This document shows positions 18,076-28,629 of a stretch of DNA of 60,618 nt, piece after piece (the stretch's first letter is position 1; every line of letters begins with the position of its first letter). The notes beneath the pieces are model-generated. The model had not been told where the DNA came from. It did no database searches and worked only from the letters and a program-made list of their open reading frames with translations. The position numbers were made by a program, and so were the translations under genes. The DNA is from an uncultured Polaribacter sp. (GTDB taxonomy: Bacteria > Bacteroidota > Bacteroidia > Flavobacteriales > Flavobacteriaceae), in contig NZ_CANMBY010000005.1 of assembly GCF_947496195.1 (NCBI RefSeq), forward strand, positions 1-60,618. Reading direction: 5' to 3'.

Positions 18076-20259
18076 TTATCTTGTAAACAATAATTCTCTG
18101 TATTTTGTTAAAGGCCAAATATTATCATCTACCATAGTTTCTAATTTATCACAGTGATATCTTATTTCATCAAAAAATGGCTTTACTTTATTACAATAAG
18201 CTTCTGCTGATTTTAAACCTTCTAATTGATTTGCTTTTTTTCGTTCATCAATCATTTTTAAGGTTAAAGCATTAATTTCTGTGATATGATTAGAAATCGT
18301 CATGATTAATTCTATCTGCTCTTTTGCAATTTTTTTATATTCTTCTCCAAATATTTCTTTTAGATTTTTTGTGTTTTCTAATAAAGTATTTTGATAGTTT
18401 ATAGCAGTAGGTACTACATGATTTCTTGCAATATCTCCTAAAACTCTACTTTCTATCTGTAAACGTTTCGTATATTCTTCTACATCAATTTCAAAACGAG
18501 CTTCTAGTTCAATTCTGTTCATTACATCCATTTCTTCAAACAGATCAAAAACTTGTTTAGAAATCTTTACTTTTAATGCTTCTGGAGTTGTTTTATTATT
18601 ACTTAAGCCTCTCTTTTTTGCTTCTTTTTCCCAAGAAATACCATAACCATCACCTTCAAAACGAATTTTTTTAGAATCTTTAATGTATTCTCTTAAAATA
18701 TTAAAGATAGCCTCATCTTTTTTAAGACTTTTCTTATCTATTAATTCATCTACTTCAAGTTTAAACTCCTTTAATTGTTTAGCTACAATAGTATTTAAAA
18801 CAGTCATTGGAATTGCAGAATTTGTATTAGATCCTACAGCCCTAAACTCAAATTTATTTCCAGTAAAGGCAAAAGGTGAAGTTCTATTTCTATCAGTATT
18901 ATCTAGCAAAATTTCAGGAATCTTACCAATAATATTTAATTTTAAATCTGTTTTTTCTTGAGGTGATAATTTACCTTTTGTTACATTTTCTAATTCGTCT
19001 AAAACTTCAGAAAGTTGACTACCAATAAAAACAGAAATAATTGATGGTGGTGCTTCATTTGCTCCTAATCTATGATCATTACTTGCAGATGCAATAGAAG
19101 CTCTTAACAATTCTTCGTATTTGTAAACAGCTTTAATTGTGTTTACAAAAAAGGTTAAGAATTGTAAATTCTTCATAGGAGTTTTACCTGGACTCAATAA
19201 GTTAGTTCCATCTGAAGTAGACAAAGACCAATTATTATGTTTACCTGAACCATTTATACCAGAAAATGGCTTTTCGTGAAACAACACTTTAAATTGATGA
19301 CGTTTTGCAATTCTACCCATAATATCCATTAATAATGAATTATGGTCTACTGCTAAATTGGCTTCTTCAAAAATTGGAGCTAACTCAAATTGATTTGGAG
19401 CAACTTCATTATGCCTTGTTTTTACAGGAATACCTAACAACATGCTTTCTTGCTCTAAATCTTGCATAAAACTCATTGCTCTTGTAGGGATACTTCCAAA
19501 ATAATGATCATCTAATTGTTGACCTTTAGCAGATGTGTGTCCTAACAAAGTTCTTCCTGTTAACATAATATCAGGTCTTGAGTTTGCTAGTGCTTCATCA
19601 ATTAAAAAATACTCTTGCTCCCAACCTAAAGTAGCATTTACTTTAGATGCATTTTTATCAAAATATTTACAAATAGCTGTTGCATGAGTATCTATAGCTT
19701 GTAATGCTCTTAATAATGGAGTTTTATTATCTAAAGCTTCACCTGTGTAAGAAACAAAAATAGTGGGTATACATAATGTAGTTTCATATACAAATGCTGG
19801 TGAAGTTGGATCCCAAGCTGTATAACCTCTTGCTTCAAAAGTATTTCTGATACCACCATTTGGAAAACTTGATGCATCTGGCTCTTGTTGAACCAACTGT
19901 TCTCCATCAAACTTCTCCATAGCTAAACTACCATTTATAGATTCAAAAAACGCATCATGTTTTTCTGCTGTGGCTCCTGTAAGAGGTTGAAACCAATGTG
20001 TATAATGAGTTGCACCTTTAGACATTGCCCAATCTTTCATGCTTACTGCAACTTGATCTGCTATTTTTCTATCAATCTTTGTTCCTTTTTCAATTGCATT
20101 CATTACACTTTCATATGCAGATCTAGTTAGGTACTGTTGCATAGCATGTTTATGGAAAACATTTTTACCAAATAATGAAGATCTTTTTTCTTTTTCTACA
20201 ATTTTTTTTGGACTTCTTTTTAAGGTTTCTTGTAATGCAGCAAATCTAATTGTTGACAT
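18076..20259 (-). CDS. glnN: Glutamine synthetase type III
   Basis: This enzyme makes glutamine from glutamate, ammonia and ATP. Length (727 residues) and sequence identify the large GSIII class. Visible are the GSIII N-terminal domain (FGKNVFHKHAMQQYLTRSAYESV), GATHYTHWFQPLTGATAEKHDAFFE, the catalytic glutamate strand GWEQEYFLID, the GKHNNWSLSTSDGTNLL glutamate/ammonia-site loop, and NDHRLGANEAPPSIISVFIG. It is divergent from the GSII gene across 171 bases, so the two nitrogen-assimilation enzymes probably share regulatory DNA. Confidence 0.96.
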   Translation of the reverse strand: MSTIRFAALQETLKRSPKKIVEKEKRSSLFGKNVFHKHAMQQYLTRSAYESVMNAIEKGTKIDRKIADQVAVSMKDWAMSKGATHYTHWFQPLTGATAEKHDAFFESINGSLAMEKFDGEQLVQQEPDASSFPNGGIRNTFEARGYTAWDPTSPAFVYETTLCIPTIFVSYTGEALDNKTPLLRALQAIDTHATAICKYFDKNASKVNATLGWEQEYFLIDEALANSRPDIMLTGRTLLGHTSAKGQQLDDHYFGSIPTRAMSFMQDLEQESMLLGIPVKTRHNEVAPNQFELAPIFEEANLAVDHNSLLMDIMGRIAKRHQFKVLFHEKPFSGINGSGKHNNWSLSTSDGTNLLSPGKTPMKNLQFLTFFVNTIKAVYKYEELLRASIASASNDHRLGANEAPPSIISVFIGSQLSEVLDELENVTKGKLSPQEKTDLKLNIIGKIPEILLDNTDRNRTSPFAFTGNKFEFRAVGSNTNSAIPMTVLNTIVAKQLKEFKLEVDELIDKKSLKKDEAIFNILREYIKDSKKIRFEGDGYGISWEKEAKKRGLSNNKTTPEALKVKISKQVFDLFEEMDVMNRIELEARFEIDVEEYTKRLQIESRVLGDIARNHVVPTAINYQNTLLENTKNLKEIFGEEYKKIAKEQIELIMTISNHITEINALTLKMIDERKKANQLEGLKSAEAYCNKVKPFFDEIRYHCDKLETMVDDNIWPLTKYRELLFTR

Positions 20260-20365
20260 AATATGATTTTTTTATGGTATATTTTATTTTTATTACAAAG
20301 ATACCCTATAAAAATTAGGGATAAAATTATTTTTAATTACTTTTTATTTTTTTACCCCCTTTTTT

Positions 20366-20396
20366 TTTGATATGTATTTAAATTATATCATTTTTG
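20366..20396 (+). promoter_or_regulatory. Candidate promoter of the GSII gene
   Basis: TTTG (20366-20369) followed after 19 bases by CATTTTTG (20389-20396) matches the Bacteroidota promoter except for one base of the -7 element. It lies 35 bases before the ATG. A run of C residues flanked by T-tracts (20355-20368) lies just upstream, in the region shared with the divergent GSIII gene. Confidence 0.45.
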
Positions 20397-20430
20397 TACC
20401 TAAATTAAGAAAACATAAATAAATTATATT

Positions 20431-21447
20431 ATGGGTAAGTCTAAATTAGAATACATTTGGTTAGATGGATACTTTCCAACTCAAAACATGCGTAGTAAAA
20501 CTAAAGTTGAAGAGAATTTCAGCGGAAAACTAGAAGATTGTCCAATTTGGTCTTTTGATGGTTCATCTACAAGACAAGCAGAAGGTGGTTCTTCAGATTG
20601 TTTATTAAAGCCTGTTGCAATATATCCAGATCCAGCAAGAAGAGATGGTTATTTAGTAATGACTGAGGTTTTAAACGCAGATGGTACACCTCACGTTTCT
20701 AATGGTAGAGCTACAATTGATGATGAAGATGATGACTTTTGGTTTGGTTTTGAGCAAGAGTACTTTATTATGGACAGAAAAACTCAGTTACCTTTAGGAT
20801 TCCCTGTTGGTGGTTATCCTGCTCCTCAAGGAATGTATTATTGTTCTGTTGGTGGTAGAAACACACATGGTAGAGCCTTAGTTGAAGAACATGCAGATTT
20901 ATGTATTGACGCTGGTTTAAATTTTGAAGGAATTAACCAAGAGGTTGCTTCTGGACAGTGGGAATTTCAATTATTTGCAAAAGGTGCAAAAAAAGCTGGA
21001 GATGAAATCTGGGTTGCACGTTATTTATTAGACAGATTAACAGAAAAATATGGTTGGTATATTGAGTATCACCCAAAACCATTAGGAAAAGAAATGGACT
21101 GGAATGGTTCTGGTATGCATGCAAACTTCTCTAATACTTTATTAAGAACTTGTGGTTCTAAAGAAGTTTACGAAAAAGTATGTGAAGCATTTAGACCAGT
21201 TGTAAAAGAACACATTGCTGTTTATGGTGAGTTTAATGACCAACGTTTAACAGGAGATCATGAAACTGCTTCTATAAATGACTTCTCTTATGGTATTTCT
21301 GACAGAGGTGCTTCAATTAGAATTCCAATTATCACTGTAGAGAAAGGTTGGAAAGGATGGTTAGAAGATAGAAGACCAGCTTCTAATGGAGACCCATACA
21401 AAATTGCAGGAAGAATTATAAAAACTGTAAAATCTGCAGACGTATAG
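20431..21447 (+). CDS. glnII: Glutamine synthetase type II (eukaryote-like, beta-Grasp/catalytic)
   Basis: The second glutamine synthetase has 338 residues, the length and motifs of the GSII class found in eukaryotes and some bacteria. These are YIWLDGYFPTQNMRSKTK, WSFDGSSTRQAEGGSSDCLLKPVAIYPDP, the catalytic FGFEQEYFIM, GPxE-equivalent GINQEVASGQWEFQLF, WNGSGMHANFS and DRRPASNGDPY. Bacteroidota commonly carry this form beside GSIII. It is transcribed divergently from glnN and ends at a strong bidirectional terminator. Confidence 0.95.
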   Translation: MGKSKLEYIWLDGYFPTQNMRSKTKVEENFSGKLEDCPIWSFDGSSTRQAEGGSSDCLLKPVAIYPDPARRDGYLVMTEVLNADGTPHVSNGRATIDDEDDDFWFGFEQEYFIMDRKTQLPLGFPVGGYPAPQGMYYCSVGGRNTHGRALVEEHADLCIDAGLNFEGINQEVASGQWEFQLFAKGAKKAGDEIWVARYLLDRLTEKYGWYIEYHPKPLGKEMDWNGSGMHANFSNTLLRTCGSKEVYEKVCEAFRPVVKEHIAVYGEFNDQRLTGDHETASINDFSYGISDRGASIRIPIITVEKGWKGWLEDRRPASNGDPYKIAGRIIKTVKSADV

Positions 21448-21465
21448 TAGATTTAATTATTGATA

Positions 21466-21503
21466 AAAAAAACTCCGAAATTTTAATTTCGGAGTTTTTT
21501 TTA
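21466..21503. terminator. Bidirectional terminator between GSII and the DUF4136 gene
   Basis: AACTCCGAAATT (21471-21482) and AATTTCGGAGTT (21485-21496) form a long stem. A-runs to the left and T-runs to the right make it usable from both convergent genes. Confidence 0.85.
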
Positions 21504-21508
21504 TGCAT

Positions 21509-22048
21509 TTATTTTTTTGTTTCTGGAGGATAATTAGAAATAATTTCTTTCACAAATTCTTTAATTCTTTCTTCTTTTTTTTCTCTATTTTGAATTTTTA
21601 AAGCACCTGTGCCAACTCCTTGCCAAATCAATTCTTTTTTATTTTTATCTATAAAATCTATAAACAAAGTACCTTCTGTATATTGAGAAACATTTACGTT
21701 ATTCATACCATTATTCCACATCCAAGGGTTCCAACCCCAACCCCAGCCCCAGCCAAAATTGTTTTGATTTACATCTACCCTTTCTCTAGACTTAGTAAAA
21801 ATACTAACTAGCATATCTGGATTTTCAGATTTTGTTAAACCTTTAGCAGTAAGTTCTGCCTCTATTGCTCTTAAAATTCTTTTCTTATCTAAATCAGAAA
21901 TATCAGCTTTATCTATTCCAGGTTTAAAAAAAGCAAAAGTTTTGTAATTAGTAAAATTAACAGCTGTATCATAATCTGTAGTTACTTTTAATGAATTACA
22001 AGATGTCATTAAAATGGCGCCAAATATTAATAAAATTACTTTTTTCAT
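21509..22048 (-). CDS. DUF4136-family lipoprotein
   Basis: This 179-residue outer-membrane or periplasmic lipoprotein has signal MKKVILLIFGAILMTSC (lipid-attached Cys17). The pattern VTTDYDTAVNFTNYKTFAFF followed by a helix of the form KKRILRAIEAELTAKGL and a later LFIDFIDKNKKELIWQGVGTG is that of DUF4136. A tryptophan/glycine-rich insert (NFGWGWGWGWNPWMWNNG, about residues 97-114) interrupts the domain and is also seen in relatives. Function is unknown. It lies 11 bases downstream of hutU, so cotranscription with hutU is possible. Confidence 0.82.
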   Translation of the reverse strand: MKKVILLIFGAILMTSCNSLKVTTDYDTAVNFTNYKTFAFFKPGIDKADISDLDKKRILRAIEAELTAKGLTKSENPDMLVSIFTKSRERVDVNQNNFGWGWGWGWNPWMWNNGMNNVNVSQYTEGTLFIDFIDKNKKELIWQGVGTGALKIQNREKKEERIKEFVKEIISNYPPETKK

Positions 22049-22059
22049 AAGAGATATAT

Positions 22060-24057
22060 TTATGTTAAACTATCAAAAAGCGATTCATCAACTTTATTTG
22101 GGAGTGTAACTTTAAGTTGTTTTTCAGATTTCATAGCTCTTTTAATTGCAAAAATTGCTTCATCATTTCTTGCCCAACTTCTTCTAGAAATTCCATTATT
22201 TACATCCCAAAAAAGCATTGATTTTAAACGCTTTGTTGCTGCTTTACTACCATCAAGAAGCATGCCAAATCCACCATTTATAACTTCTCCCCAACCAACT
22301 CCACCTCCATTATGTATAGAAACCCAAGTTGCTCCTCTAAAACTATCTCCAATTACATTTTGGATAGCCATATCTGCTGTAAATCTTGAGCCATCATAGA
22401 TATTAGATGTTTCTCTGTAGGGTGAATCAGTTCCTGAAACATCATGATGGTCTCTACCTAAAACTACTGGTCCTATTTTTCCTTTTTTAATAGCTTTATT
22501 AAATGCTTTTGCAATTTCTATTCTACCTTCTGCATCAGCATATAAAATTCTAGCTTGAGAACCCACCACTAATTTATTCTCTTGCGCACCTTTTATCCAT
22601 TGGATATTATCTACCATTTGTTGCTGAATTTCTTTAGGTGATTTTTCTTTTAGCTTTTCTAAGACTTTACATGCTATCTTATCTGTCTTTTTTAAATCAT
22701 CTGAATTTCCTGAAGCACATACCCATCTAAAAGGTCCAAAACCATAATCAAAACACATTGGCCCCATAATATCTTGAACATAACTTGGGTATTTAAATTC
22801 ACGACCTAATTCTTTGTTAGGATTCATCACATCTGCTCCTGCTCTGCTTGCTTCTAATAAAAATGCATTTCCATAGTCGAAAAAATAAGTACCTTTTTCT
22901 GTATGTTTATTTATTGCTTTAGCATGTCTTCTTAAAGTTTCTTGCACTTTTTCTTTGAATAAAGTAGGATTTTCAGCCATCATTTTATTAGCCTCTTCAA
23001 ATGAAATATCAACAGGATAATAACCTCCAGCCCAAGGATTGTGTAAAGAAGTTTGATCAGATCCTAAATCAATAAATATCTCAGCTTCATCAAACTTTTC
23101 CCAAACCTCAACAATGTTCCCTAAATAGGCAATAGAAACAGTTTCTTTTTTTTGTTTTGCTATTTTTACTCTTTCTACTAATTCATCTAAATCAGTTATT
23201 TTTTCATCTATCCAATCTTGATCTAAACGAACTTGAGTGATTTTAGGATTTACTTCTGCACAAACTGTTATGCAACCAGCAATATTACCAGCTTTGGGTT
23301 GAGCCCCAGACATTCCCCCTAAACCAGCAGTTACAAATAAATTTCCTTTTGGTGATTTTCCAATTTTTCTAAATCCGTTTAAAACTGTTATTGTTGTTCC
23401 ATGAACAATCCCTTGAGGTCCAATATACATATAACTCCCAGCTGTCATTTGTCCATATTGTGAAACACCTAAAGCATTCATTTTTTCCCAATCATCTGGT
23501 TTTGAATAATTAGGAATAACCATTCCATTGGTAACCACTACTCTTGGAGCATTTTTATTAGAAGGAAATAAACCTAAAGGATGCCCAGAATACATCACTA
23601 ATGTTTGTTTATCTGTCATTTCAGATAAATATTGCATTGTTAGTAAATATTGAGCCCAATTTTGAAAAACTGCTCCATTACCACCATAAGTAATTAATTC
23701 ATCTGGATGCTGAGCAACTGCATCATCTAAGTTATTCTGAATCATTAGCATGATAGCTTTTGCTTGTTCAGATTTTCCTGGATATTCTTCTATAGGTCTT
23801 GCATACAATTTATAATCTGGTTGAAAACGATACATATAAATACGACCGTATTTCTCTAACTCTTCTGCAAATTCAGGCAATAATATTGCATGGTGTTTAT
23901 CATCAAAATAACGAAGTGCATTTTTTAAAGCTAGCTTCTTTTCTTCATCAGATAAAATTTCTTTTCTTTTTGGGGCATGATTTCTAGATGAATCATACAC
24001 TTTTTTTTCTGGTAAATTTGCAGGAATTCCTTGCTTAATCTTTTCTTTAAATGTCAT
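22060..24057 (-). CDS. hutU: Urocanate hydratase
   Basis: HutU converts urocanate to imidazolonepropionate in histidine degradation, using tightly bound NAD as an electrophile. At 665 residues it is the long Bacteroidota form. Family segments visible are TYGGNGAVFQNWAQYLLTMQYLSEM, VTAGLGGMSGAQPKAGNIAGC with the NAD-binding glycines, DLGSDQTSLHNPWAGGYYPV, and the C-terminal SIHNGGGVGWGEVINGGFGMLLDG. No other hut genes are in the window. It is divergent from the B12-dependent mutase gene. Confidence 0.95.
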   Translation of the reverse strand: MTFKEKIKQGIPANLPEKKVYDSSRNHAPKRKEILSDEEKKLALKNALRYFDDKHHAILLPEFAEELEKYGRIYMYRFQPDYKLYARPIEEYPGKSEQAKAIMLMIQNNLDDAVAQHPDELITYGGNGAVFQNWAQYLLTMQYLSEMTDKQTLVMYSGHPLGLFPSNKNAPRVVVTNGMVIPNYSKPDDWEKMNALGVSQYGQMTAGSYMYIGPQGIVHGTTITVLNGFRKIGKSPKGNLFVTAGLGGMSGAQPKAGNIAGCITVCAEVNPKITQVRLDQDWIDEKITDLDELVERVKIAKQKKETVSIAYLGNIVEVWEKFDEAEIFIDLGSDQTSLHNPWAGGYYPVDISFEEANKMMAENPTLFKEKVQETLRRHAKAINKHTEKGTYFFDYGNAFLLEASRAGADVMNPNKELGREFKYPSYVQDIMGPMCFDYGFGPFRWVCASGNSDDLKKTDKIACKVLEKLKEKSPKEIQQQMVDNIQWIKGAQENKLVVGSQARILYADAEGRIEIAKAFNKAIKKGKIGPVVLGRDHHDVSGTDSPYRETSNIYDGSRFTADMAIQNVIGDSFRGATWVSIHNGGGVGWGEVINGGFGMLLDGSKAATKRLKSMLFWDVNNGISRRSWARNDEAIFAIKRAMKSEKQLKVTLPNKVDESLFDSLT

Positions 24058-24194
24058 TTTTAAGGTTGATTTTTAAAGTAGTACACAAATATATTCTTTT
24101 TGAGAGTTTATTAACACTTTATAATCATCAAAGATTAGTATCAATTTTTGAAAAATCCGTAAATTGCAAGCCATAAATCATACTTTTTTTACGA

Positions 24195-27100
24195 ATGGAA
24201 CAAATTAAACCTTATAAACCTAAACATAAAGTTAGAATTGTAACTGCTGCTTCGCTTTTTGACGGACATGATGCTGCTATAAATATAATGCGTAGAATAA
24301 TACAATCTACAGGTGTTGAGGTCATTCATTTAGGACATGATAGAAGTGTAGATGAAGTAGTTAATTGTGCAATACAAGAAGATGTAAATGCTATTGCAAT
24401 GACTTCTTATCAAGGTGGTCATAACGAATATTTTAAATATATGTACGATTTACTTCAAGAAAGAGGTGCAGGACATATTAAAATATTTGGTGGTGGAGGT
24501 GGAGTAATTTTACCAGAAGAAATTAAAGATTTAATGGATTATGGAATTACTCGTATTTACTCTCCTGATGATGGAAGGGAAATGGGATTACAAGGTATGA
24601 TTAACGATTTGGTGCAACAATCTGACTTTGCTATTGGAGACCAATTAGACATTAATATTGAAGAACTAAAACAAAAAGAGGCCAGAAAACTAGCAAGAGT
24701 AATTTCTTCTGCAGAAAACTTTCCAGAAGTTGCAAAAGATACATTAGCTAAAATTCATGAAAAAAATAAAAATTCTAAAACTCCTGTTTTAGGAATAACT
24801 GGAACTGGTGGTGCAGGAAAATCATCTTTAGTAGATGAATTAGTGCGTCGTTTTTTAATAGACTTTCCAAATAAAACAGTGGGTCTAATTTCTGTAGACC
24901 CATCAAAAAGGAAAACAGGGGGTGCTTTATTAGGTGATAGAATTCGAATGAATGCTATTAATAACGAACGTGTTTATATGCGTTCTTTAGCAACTCGTCA
25001 ATCGAATTTAGCCTTATCTAAATATGTAAATGAAGCTGTAGAAGTTTTAAAAGCAGCTGAGTTTGATTTAATCATTTTAGAAACTTCAGGAATTGGGCAA
25101 TCTGATACAGAAATCATAGAGCATTCAGATACTTCTTTATATGTTATGACTCCAGAATTTGGTGCTGCAACACAATTAGAAAAGATAGACATGTTAGATT
25201 TTGCAGATTTAGTTGCCATTAACAAATTTGATAAAAGAGGAGCTTTAGACGCTATACGTGATGTAAAAAAACAATACATGCGTAACAATAATTTATGGGA
25301 TATTCATATGGATGATATGCCTGTATTTGGAACCATCGCATCTCAATTTAATGACCCAGGAATGAACTCGCTTTACAAAGCGATTATGGATAAATTAGTT
25401 GAAAAAACAAATGCAGACTTGGTCTCTAAAATGGAAATCACAAAAGAAATGTCTGAAAAGATATATGTGATTCCTCCAAAAAGAGTACGTTATTTATCTG
25501 AAATTGCTGAAAACAATAGAAGTTATGACAGTAAAGCCGAACAACAAGTAAATGTTGCTCAAAAATTATATGGTATTTATCAAACATTAGAGAGTGTAAC
25601 AGGCGCAAAAGTAAGCTTAGATAAATCTGGAATTGATACTGATAAACTAACTAAAACTGAAGAAAATTCTCAATTTATAAAATTATTAATTGGAGAATTT
25701 GATAGAGTTAAATTAGACTTAGATCCATACAATTGGGAAATCATTTTAAATTGGGATGATAAAGTAAAAAAATACAAAGACCCAATTTATACTTTTAAAG
25801 TAAGAGATAAAGAGATTAAAATTGAGACCCATACAAAATCACTATCTCACTCAGATATTCCAAAAGTTGCCCTGCCAAAATATAAAGCTTGGGGAGATTT
25901 ATTACAATGGAACTTACAAGAAAATGTTCCTGGAGAATTCCCTTACACTTCTGGCTTATATCCTTTTAAAAGAACTGGTGAAGACCCAACAAGAATGTTT
26001 GCAGGTGAAGGTGGACCAGAAAGAACCAACAGACGTTTTCATTATGTAAGCTTAGGTATGGATGCAAAGCGTTTATCTACAGCATTTGACTCTGTAACTT
26101 TATATGGAAATGATCCAGGACACAGACCAGATATTTATGGAAAAATTGGTAATGCTGGAGTTTCTATTTGCTGTTTAGATGATGCAAAAAAACTATATTC
26201 AGGATTTGATTTAAGTCATGCCATGACTTCAGTTTCTATGACTATTAATGGTCCTGCACCAATGTTGTTAGGTTTTTTTATGAATGCTGCTATAGATCAA
26301 AATTGTGAAAAATACATCAAAGAACATCAATTAGAAGCTCAAGTAGAAGCTAAACTTGCAGAAGTTTACGATGCAAAAGGATTAGAAAGACCAAAATATC
26401 AAGGAGATTTACCAGAAGGTAACAATGGTCTAGGATTGCTTCTTTTAGGACTTACTGGAGATCAAGTTTTACCTTCTGAGGTTTATCAACAAATAAAGAA
26501 AGATACTTTAGCACAGGTTAGAGGAACTGTACAAGCAGATATTTTAAAAGAAGATCAAGCTCAAAATACTTGTATTTTTTCTACAGAATTTGCTTTACGT
26601 TTAATGGGTGATGTACAAGAATATTTTATAGAAAAACAAGTACGTAATTTTTATTCGGTTTCTATTTCTGGTTATCATATTGCTGAAGCTGGTGCTAACC
26701 CAATAACACAATTGGCATTAACTTTAGCAAATGGGTTTACCTATGTTGAGTATTACTTATCTAGAGGAATGGATATAAATAAATTTGGACCGAATTTATC
26801 ATTTTTCTTTTCAAATGGTATAGACCCAGAGTATGCAGTAATTGGTAGAGTAGCTCGTAAAATTTGGGCAAAAGCAATGAAGCATAAATATGGTGCAAAT
26901 CCAAGAGCACAAATGTTAAAATATCATATTCAAACTTCTGGTCGTTCTTTACATGCTCAAGAAATTGATTTTAATGATATTAGAACAACACTACAAGCAT
27001 TGTACGCAATTTATGACAATTGTAATTCTTTACATACAAATGCTTACGATGAAGCTATTACAACACCTACAGAAGAATCTGTTAGAAGAGCTATGGCTAT

Positions 27101-27620
27101 TCAATTAATCATCAATAAAGAATTAGGGTTAGCTAAAAATGAAAACCCAATTCAAGGTTCGTTTATTATTGAAGAATTAACAGATTTAGTAGAAGAAGCT
27201 GTTTTACAAGAATTTGATAGAATTACAGAAAGAGGTGGTGTTTTAGGAGCCATGGAAACTATGTATCAACGCTCTAAAATTCAAGAAGAAAGTTTGTATT
27301 ACGAAACATTAAAACATACAGGAGAATTCCCAATTATTGGTGTAAATACTTTTTTAAGTTCTAAAGGTTCACCAACAGTATTACCTGCAGAAGTAATTAG
27401 AGCTACAGAAGAAGAAAAGCAAAATCAAATAAAAACAAAAGAAAATTTGAATAAGGCTCATAAAAATAATTCTAAAAAACAATTAGAAATACTACAAGAA
27501 GCTGCTATTCAAAATGAAAATCTTTTTGATAAACTGATGGATGCTACCAAAGTTTGTTCTTTAGGGCAAATAACAGAAGCTTTATTTAAAGTAGGTGGTC
27601 AGTATAGAAGAAATATGTAA
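24195..27620 (+). CDS. icmF: IcmF-type fused isobutyryl-CoA mutase with MeaB-like GTPase
   Basis: This B12-dependent acyl-CoA mutase interconverts isobutyryl-CoA and n-butyryl-CoA (or related branched acyl-CoAs). Domain order in the 1141 residues is: B12-binding domain with the cobalt-ligand His25 in [15 protein letters not shown] (residues 20-34); a MeaB-like G-protein chaperone with P-loop [13 protein letters not shown] (about 200-212); and the TIM-barrel mutase domain with [29 protein letters not shown]. That single-chain order and the [22 protein letters not shown] segment fit IcmF rather than methylmalonyl-CoA mutase, which is normally two chains with a separate MeaB. A strong terminator follows. 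Substrate is inferred from the family. Confidence 0.9.
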   Translation: MEQIKPYKPKHKVRIVTAASLFDGHDAAINIMRRIIQSTGVEVIHLGHDRSVDEVVNCAIQEDVNAIAMTSYQGGHNEYFKYMYDLLQERGAGHIKIFGGGGGVILPEEIKDLMDYGITRIYSPDDGREMGLQGMINDLVQQSDFAIGDQLDINIEELKQKEARKLARVISSAENFPEVAKDTLAKIHEKNKNSKTPVLGITGTGGAGKSSLVDELVRRFLIDFPNKTVGLISVDPSKRKTGGALLGDRIRMNAINNERVYMRSLATRQSNLALSKYVNEAVEVLKAAEFDLIILETSGIGQSDTEIIEHSDTSLYVMTPEFGAATQLEKIDMLDFADLVAINKFDKRGALDAIRDVKKQYMRNNNLWDIHMDDMPVFGTIASQFNDPGMNSLYKAIMDKLVEKTNADLVSKMEITKEMSEKIYVIPPKRVRYLSEIAENNRSYDSKAEQQVNVAQKLYGIYQTLESVTGAKVSLDKSGIDTDKLTKTEENSQFIKLLIGEFDRVKLDLDPYNWEIILNWDDKVKKYKDPIYTFKVRDKEIKIETHTKSLSHSDIPKVALPKYKAWGDLLQWNLQENVPGEFPYTSGLYPFKRTGEDPTRMFAGEGGPERTNRRFHYVSLGMDAKRLSTAFDSVTLYGNDPGHRPDIYGKIGNAGVSICCLDDAKKLYSGFDLSHAMTSVSMTINGPAPMLLGFFMNAAIDQNCEKYIKEHQLEAQVEAKLAEVYDAKGLERPKYQGDLPEGNNGLGLLLLGLTGDQVLPSEVYQQIKKDTLAQVRGTVQADILKEDQAQNTCIFSTEFALRLMGDVQEYFIEKQVRNFYSVSISGYHIAEAGANPITQLALTLANGFTYVEYYLSRGMDINKFGPNLSFFFSNGIDPEYAVIGRVARKIWAKAMKHKYGANPRAQMLKYHIQTSGRSLHAQEIDFNDIRTTLQALYAIYDNCNSLHTNAYDEAITTPTEESVRRAMAIQLIINKELGLAKNENPIQGSFIIEELTDLVEEAVLQEFDRITERGGVLGAMETMYQRSKIQEESLYYETLKHTGEFPIIGVNTFLSSKGSPTVLPAEVIRATEEEKQNQIKTKENLNKAHKNNSKKQLEILQEAAIQNENLFDKLMDATKVCSLGQITEALFKVGGQYRRNM

Positions 27621-27690
27621 ATAGAAAAAGAACTTCTCTTTATATAAAAAATAAATATCTATAACTTTTTAGTTATTTTCAGATAGAACA

Positions 27691-27731
27691 AAAAAGTAAA
27701 ATCCGCATAAATTATGCGGATTTTACTTTTT
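27691..27731. terminator. Very strong bidirectional terminator after icmF
   Basis: AAAAAGTAAAATCCGCATAA (27691-27710) and its exact reverse complement at 27712-27731 form a 20-bp near-perfect palindrome. Symmetrical A and T runs let it serve icmF and the convergent membrane-protein gene. Confidence 0.9.
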
Positions 27732-27822
27732 AAAAAATTGTAAATTTTTATCAATTATACTTTTAAATAATTCATACAATCGATTAATAATACTATAAAA
27801 TAATCTTTAACCTCTTAAGCTA

Positions 27823-28503
27823 TTAAGCTACTTCTTTTGGTAAATTAATTCCTTTTGTTAATAATGTGATACCCATTACTAATAACCATAGTACTTTAAC
27901 ATGAAATAGAGGTTTATATATTTCAAAATTATCTGGGATTCCTAAAATAATTCCCATAGCTGCTAACCCAAATAAAACTGTAAACCAACCTAACCATTTG
28001 CTTACTAAATTCCATTTTAGAAATGCAGCTCCTAATAAAACAAAACCAACTCCAGAAAAGATTCTACCAAATCGAATAAAACAAGTAACATATTGATTTG
28101 TAAACAAAATATCATCTATAAATTCCTGAATTTCTGTAGCTGATAATCCAGCTGTTTTTCCAACACCCCAAGCTCCAAAATTATAATAAAATGCATTAGC
28201 TATAGCTAATGTAAACGTACCAACAATTATCATTCCTATACCAGGTAAAACTACTGTTCTGTAGGGTCTATTTGTAATTATAGATAATAATGCAAACATT
28301 GATATCCCCATGGTTACCCATCCAAAAATATGAAAACGATACATCCATATCCAAAACCAAACACTTTCTCCTATTTTAGTAAAATCGGATGCTACAATAT
28401 ATTCTCCTATATGATGTGGTGATAATACCCAACCAAACCATAACAAAATAGCTGCTAATACAAATGCCCATCCTGTAAAACTTGTTTCAAAACTTTTCTT
28501 CAT
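27823..28503 (-). CDS. Multi-pass membrane protein of unknown function
   Basis: The 226-residue protein is mostly hydrophobic, with about six predicted transmembrane helices (for example 10-27, 53-72, 83-106, 139-160, 167-186 and 199-216). It has no signal peptide beyond the first helix and no catalytic motif that I recognise. It is divergent from the sulfite oxidase operon across 126 bases that contain a palindrome, so it may belong to the same response. DUF4386-like or DoxX-like small membrane proteins are possible comparisons, but none is supported. Confidence 0.65.
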   Translation of the reverse strand: MKKSFETSFTGWAFVLAAILLWFGWVLSPHHIGEYIVASDFTKIGESVWFWIWMYRFHIFGWVTMGISMFALLSIITNRPYRTVVLPGIGMIIVGTFTLAIANAFYYNFGAWGVGKTAGLSATEIQEFIDDILFTNQYVTCFIRFGRIFSGVGFVLLGAAFLKWNLVSKWLGWFTVLFGLAAMGIILGIPDNFEIYKPLFHVKVLWLLVMGITLLTKGINLPKEVA

Positions 28504-28564
28504 TCCTTAATAGATTAATTATTTAAAAATTTTGTAATATTAGAACATATTTACATCGCAGTTG

Positions 28565-28578
28565 GTAACAAATGTTAC
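28565..28578. promoter_or_regulatory. Palindromic operator candidate ahead of the sulfite oxidase operon
   Basis: GTAACAAATGTTAC is a dyad with perfect 6-base arms GTAACA/TGTTAC around AA. It lies in the 126-base divergent promoter region, 52 bases before the sulfite oxidase ATG and 62 bases from the start of the divergent membrane-protein gene. It could bind a dimeric regulator. No regulator gene is adjacent. Confidence 0.4.
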
Positions 28579-28629
28579 ACAACAAAAACTGTAATGGTTG
28601 TAAATTGTGCATTTAAATAAAATAATCCC

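Noticed and set aside
24195..27620. Methylmalonyl-CoA mutase
   Set aside because: Domain order (B12 domain, MeaB-like GTPase, mutase in one chain) and the active-site segment fit IcmF better.
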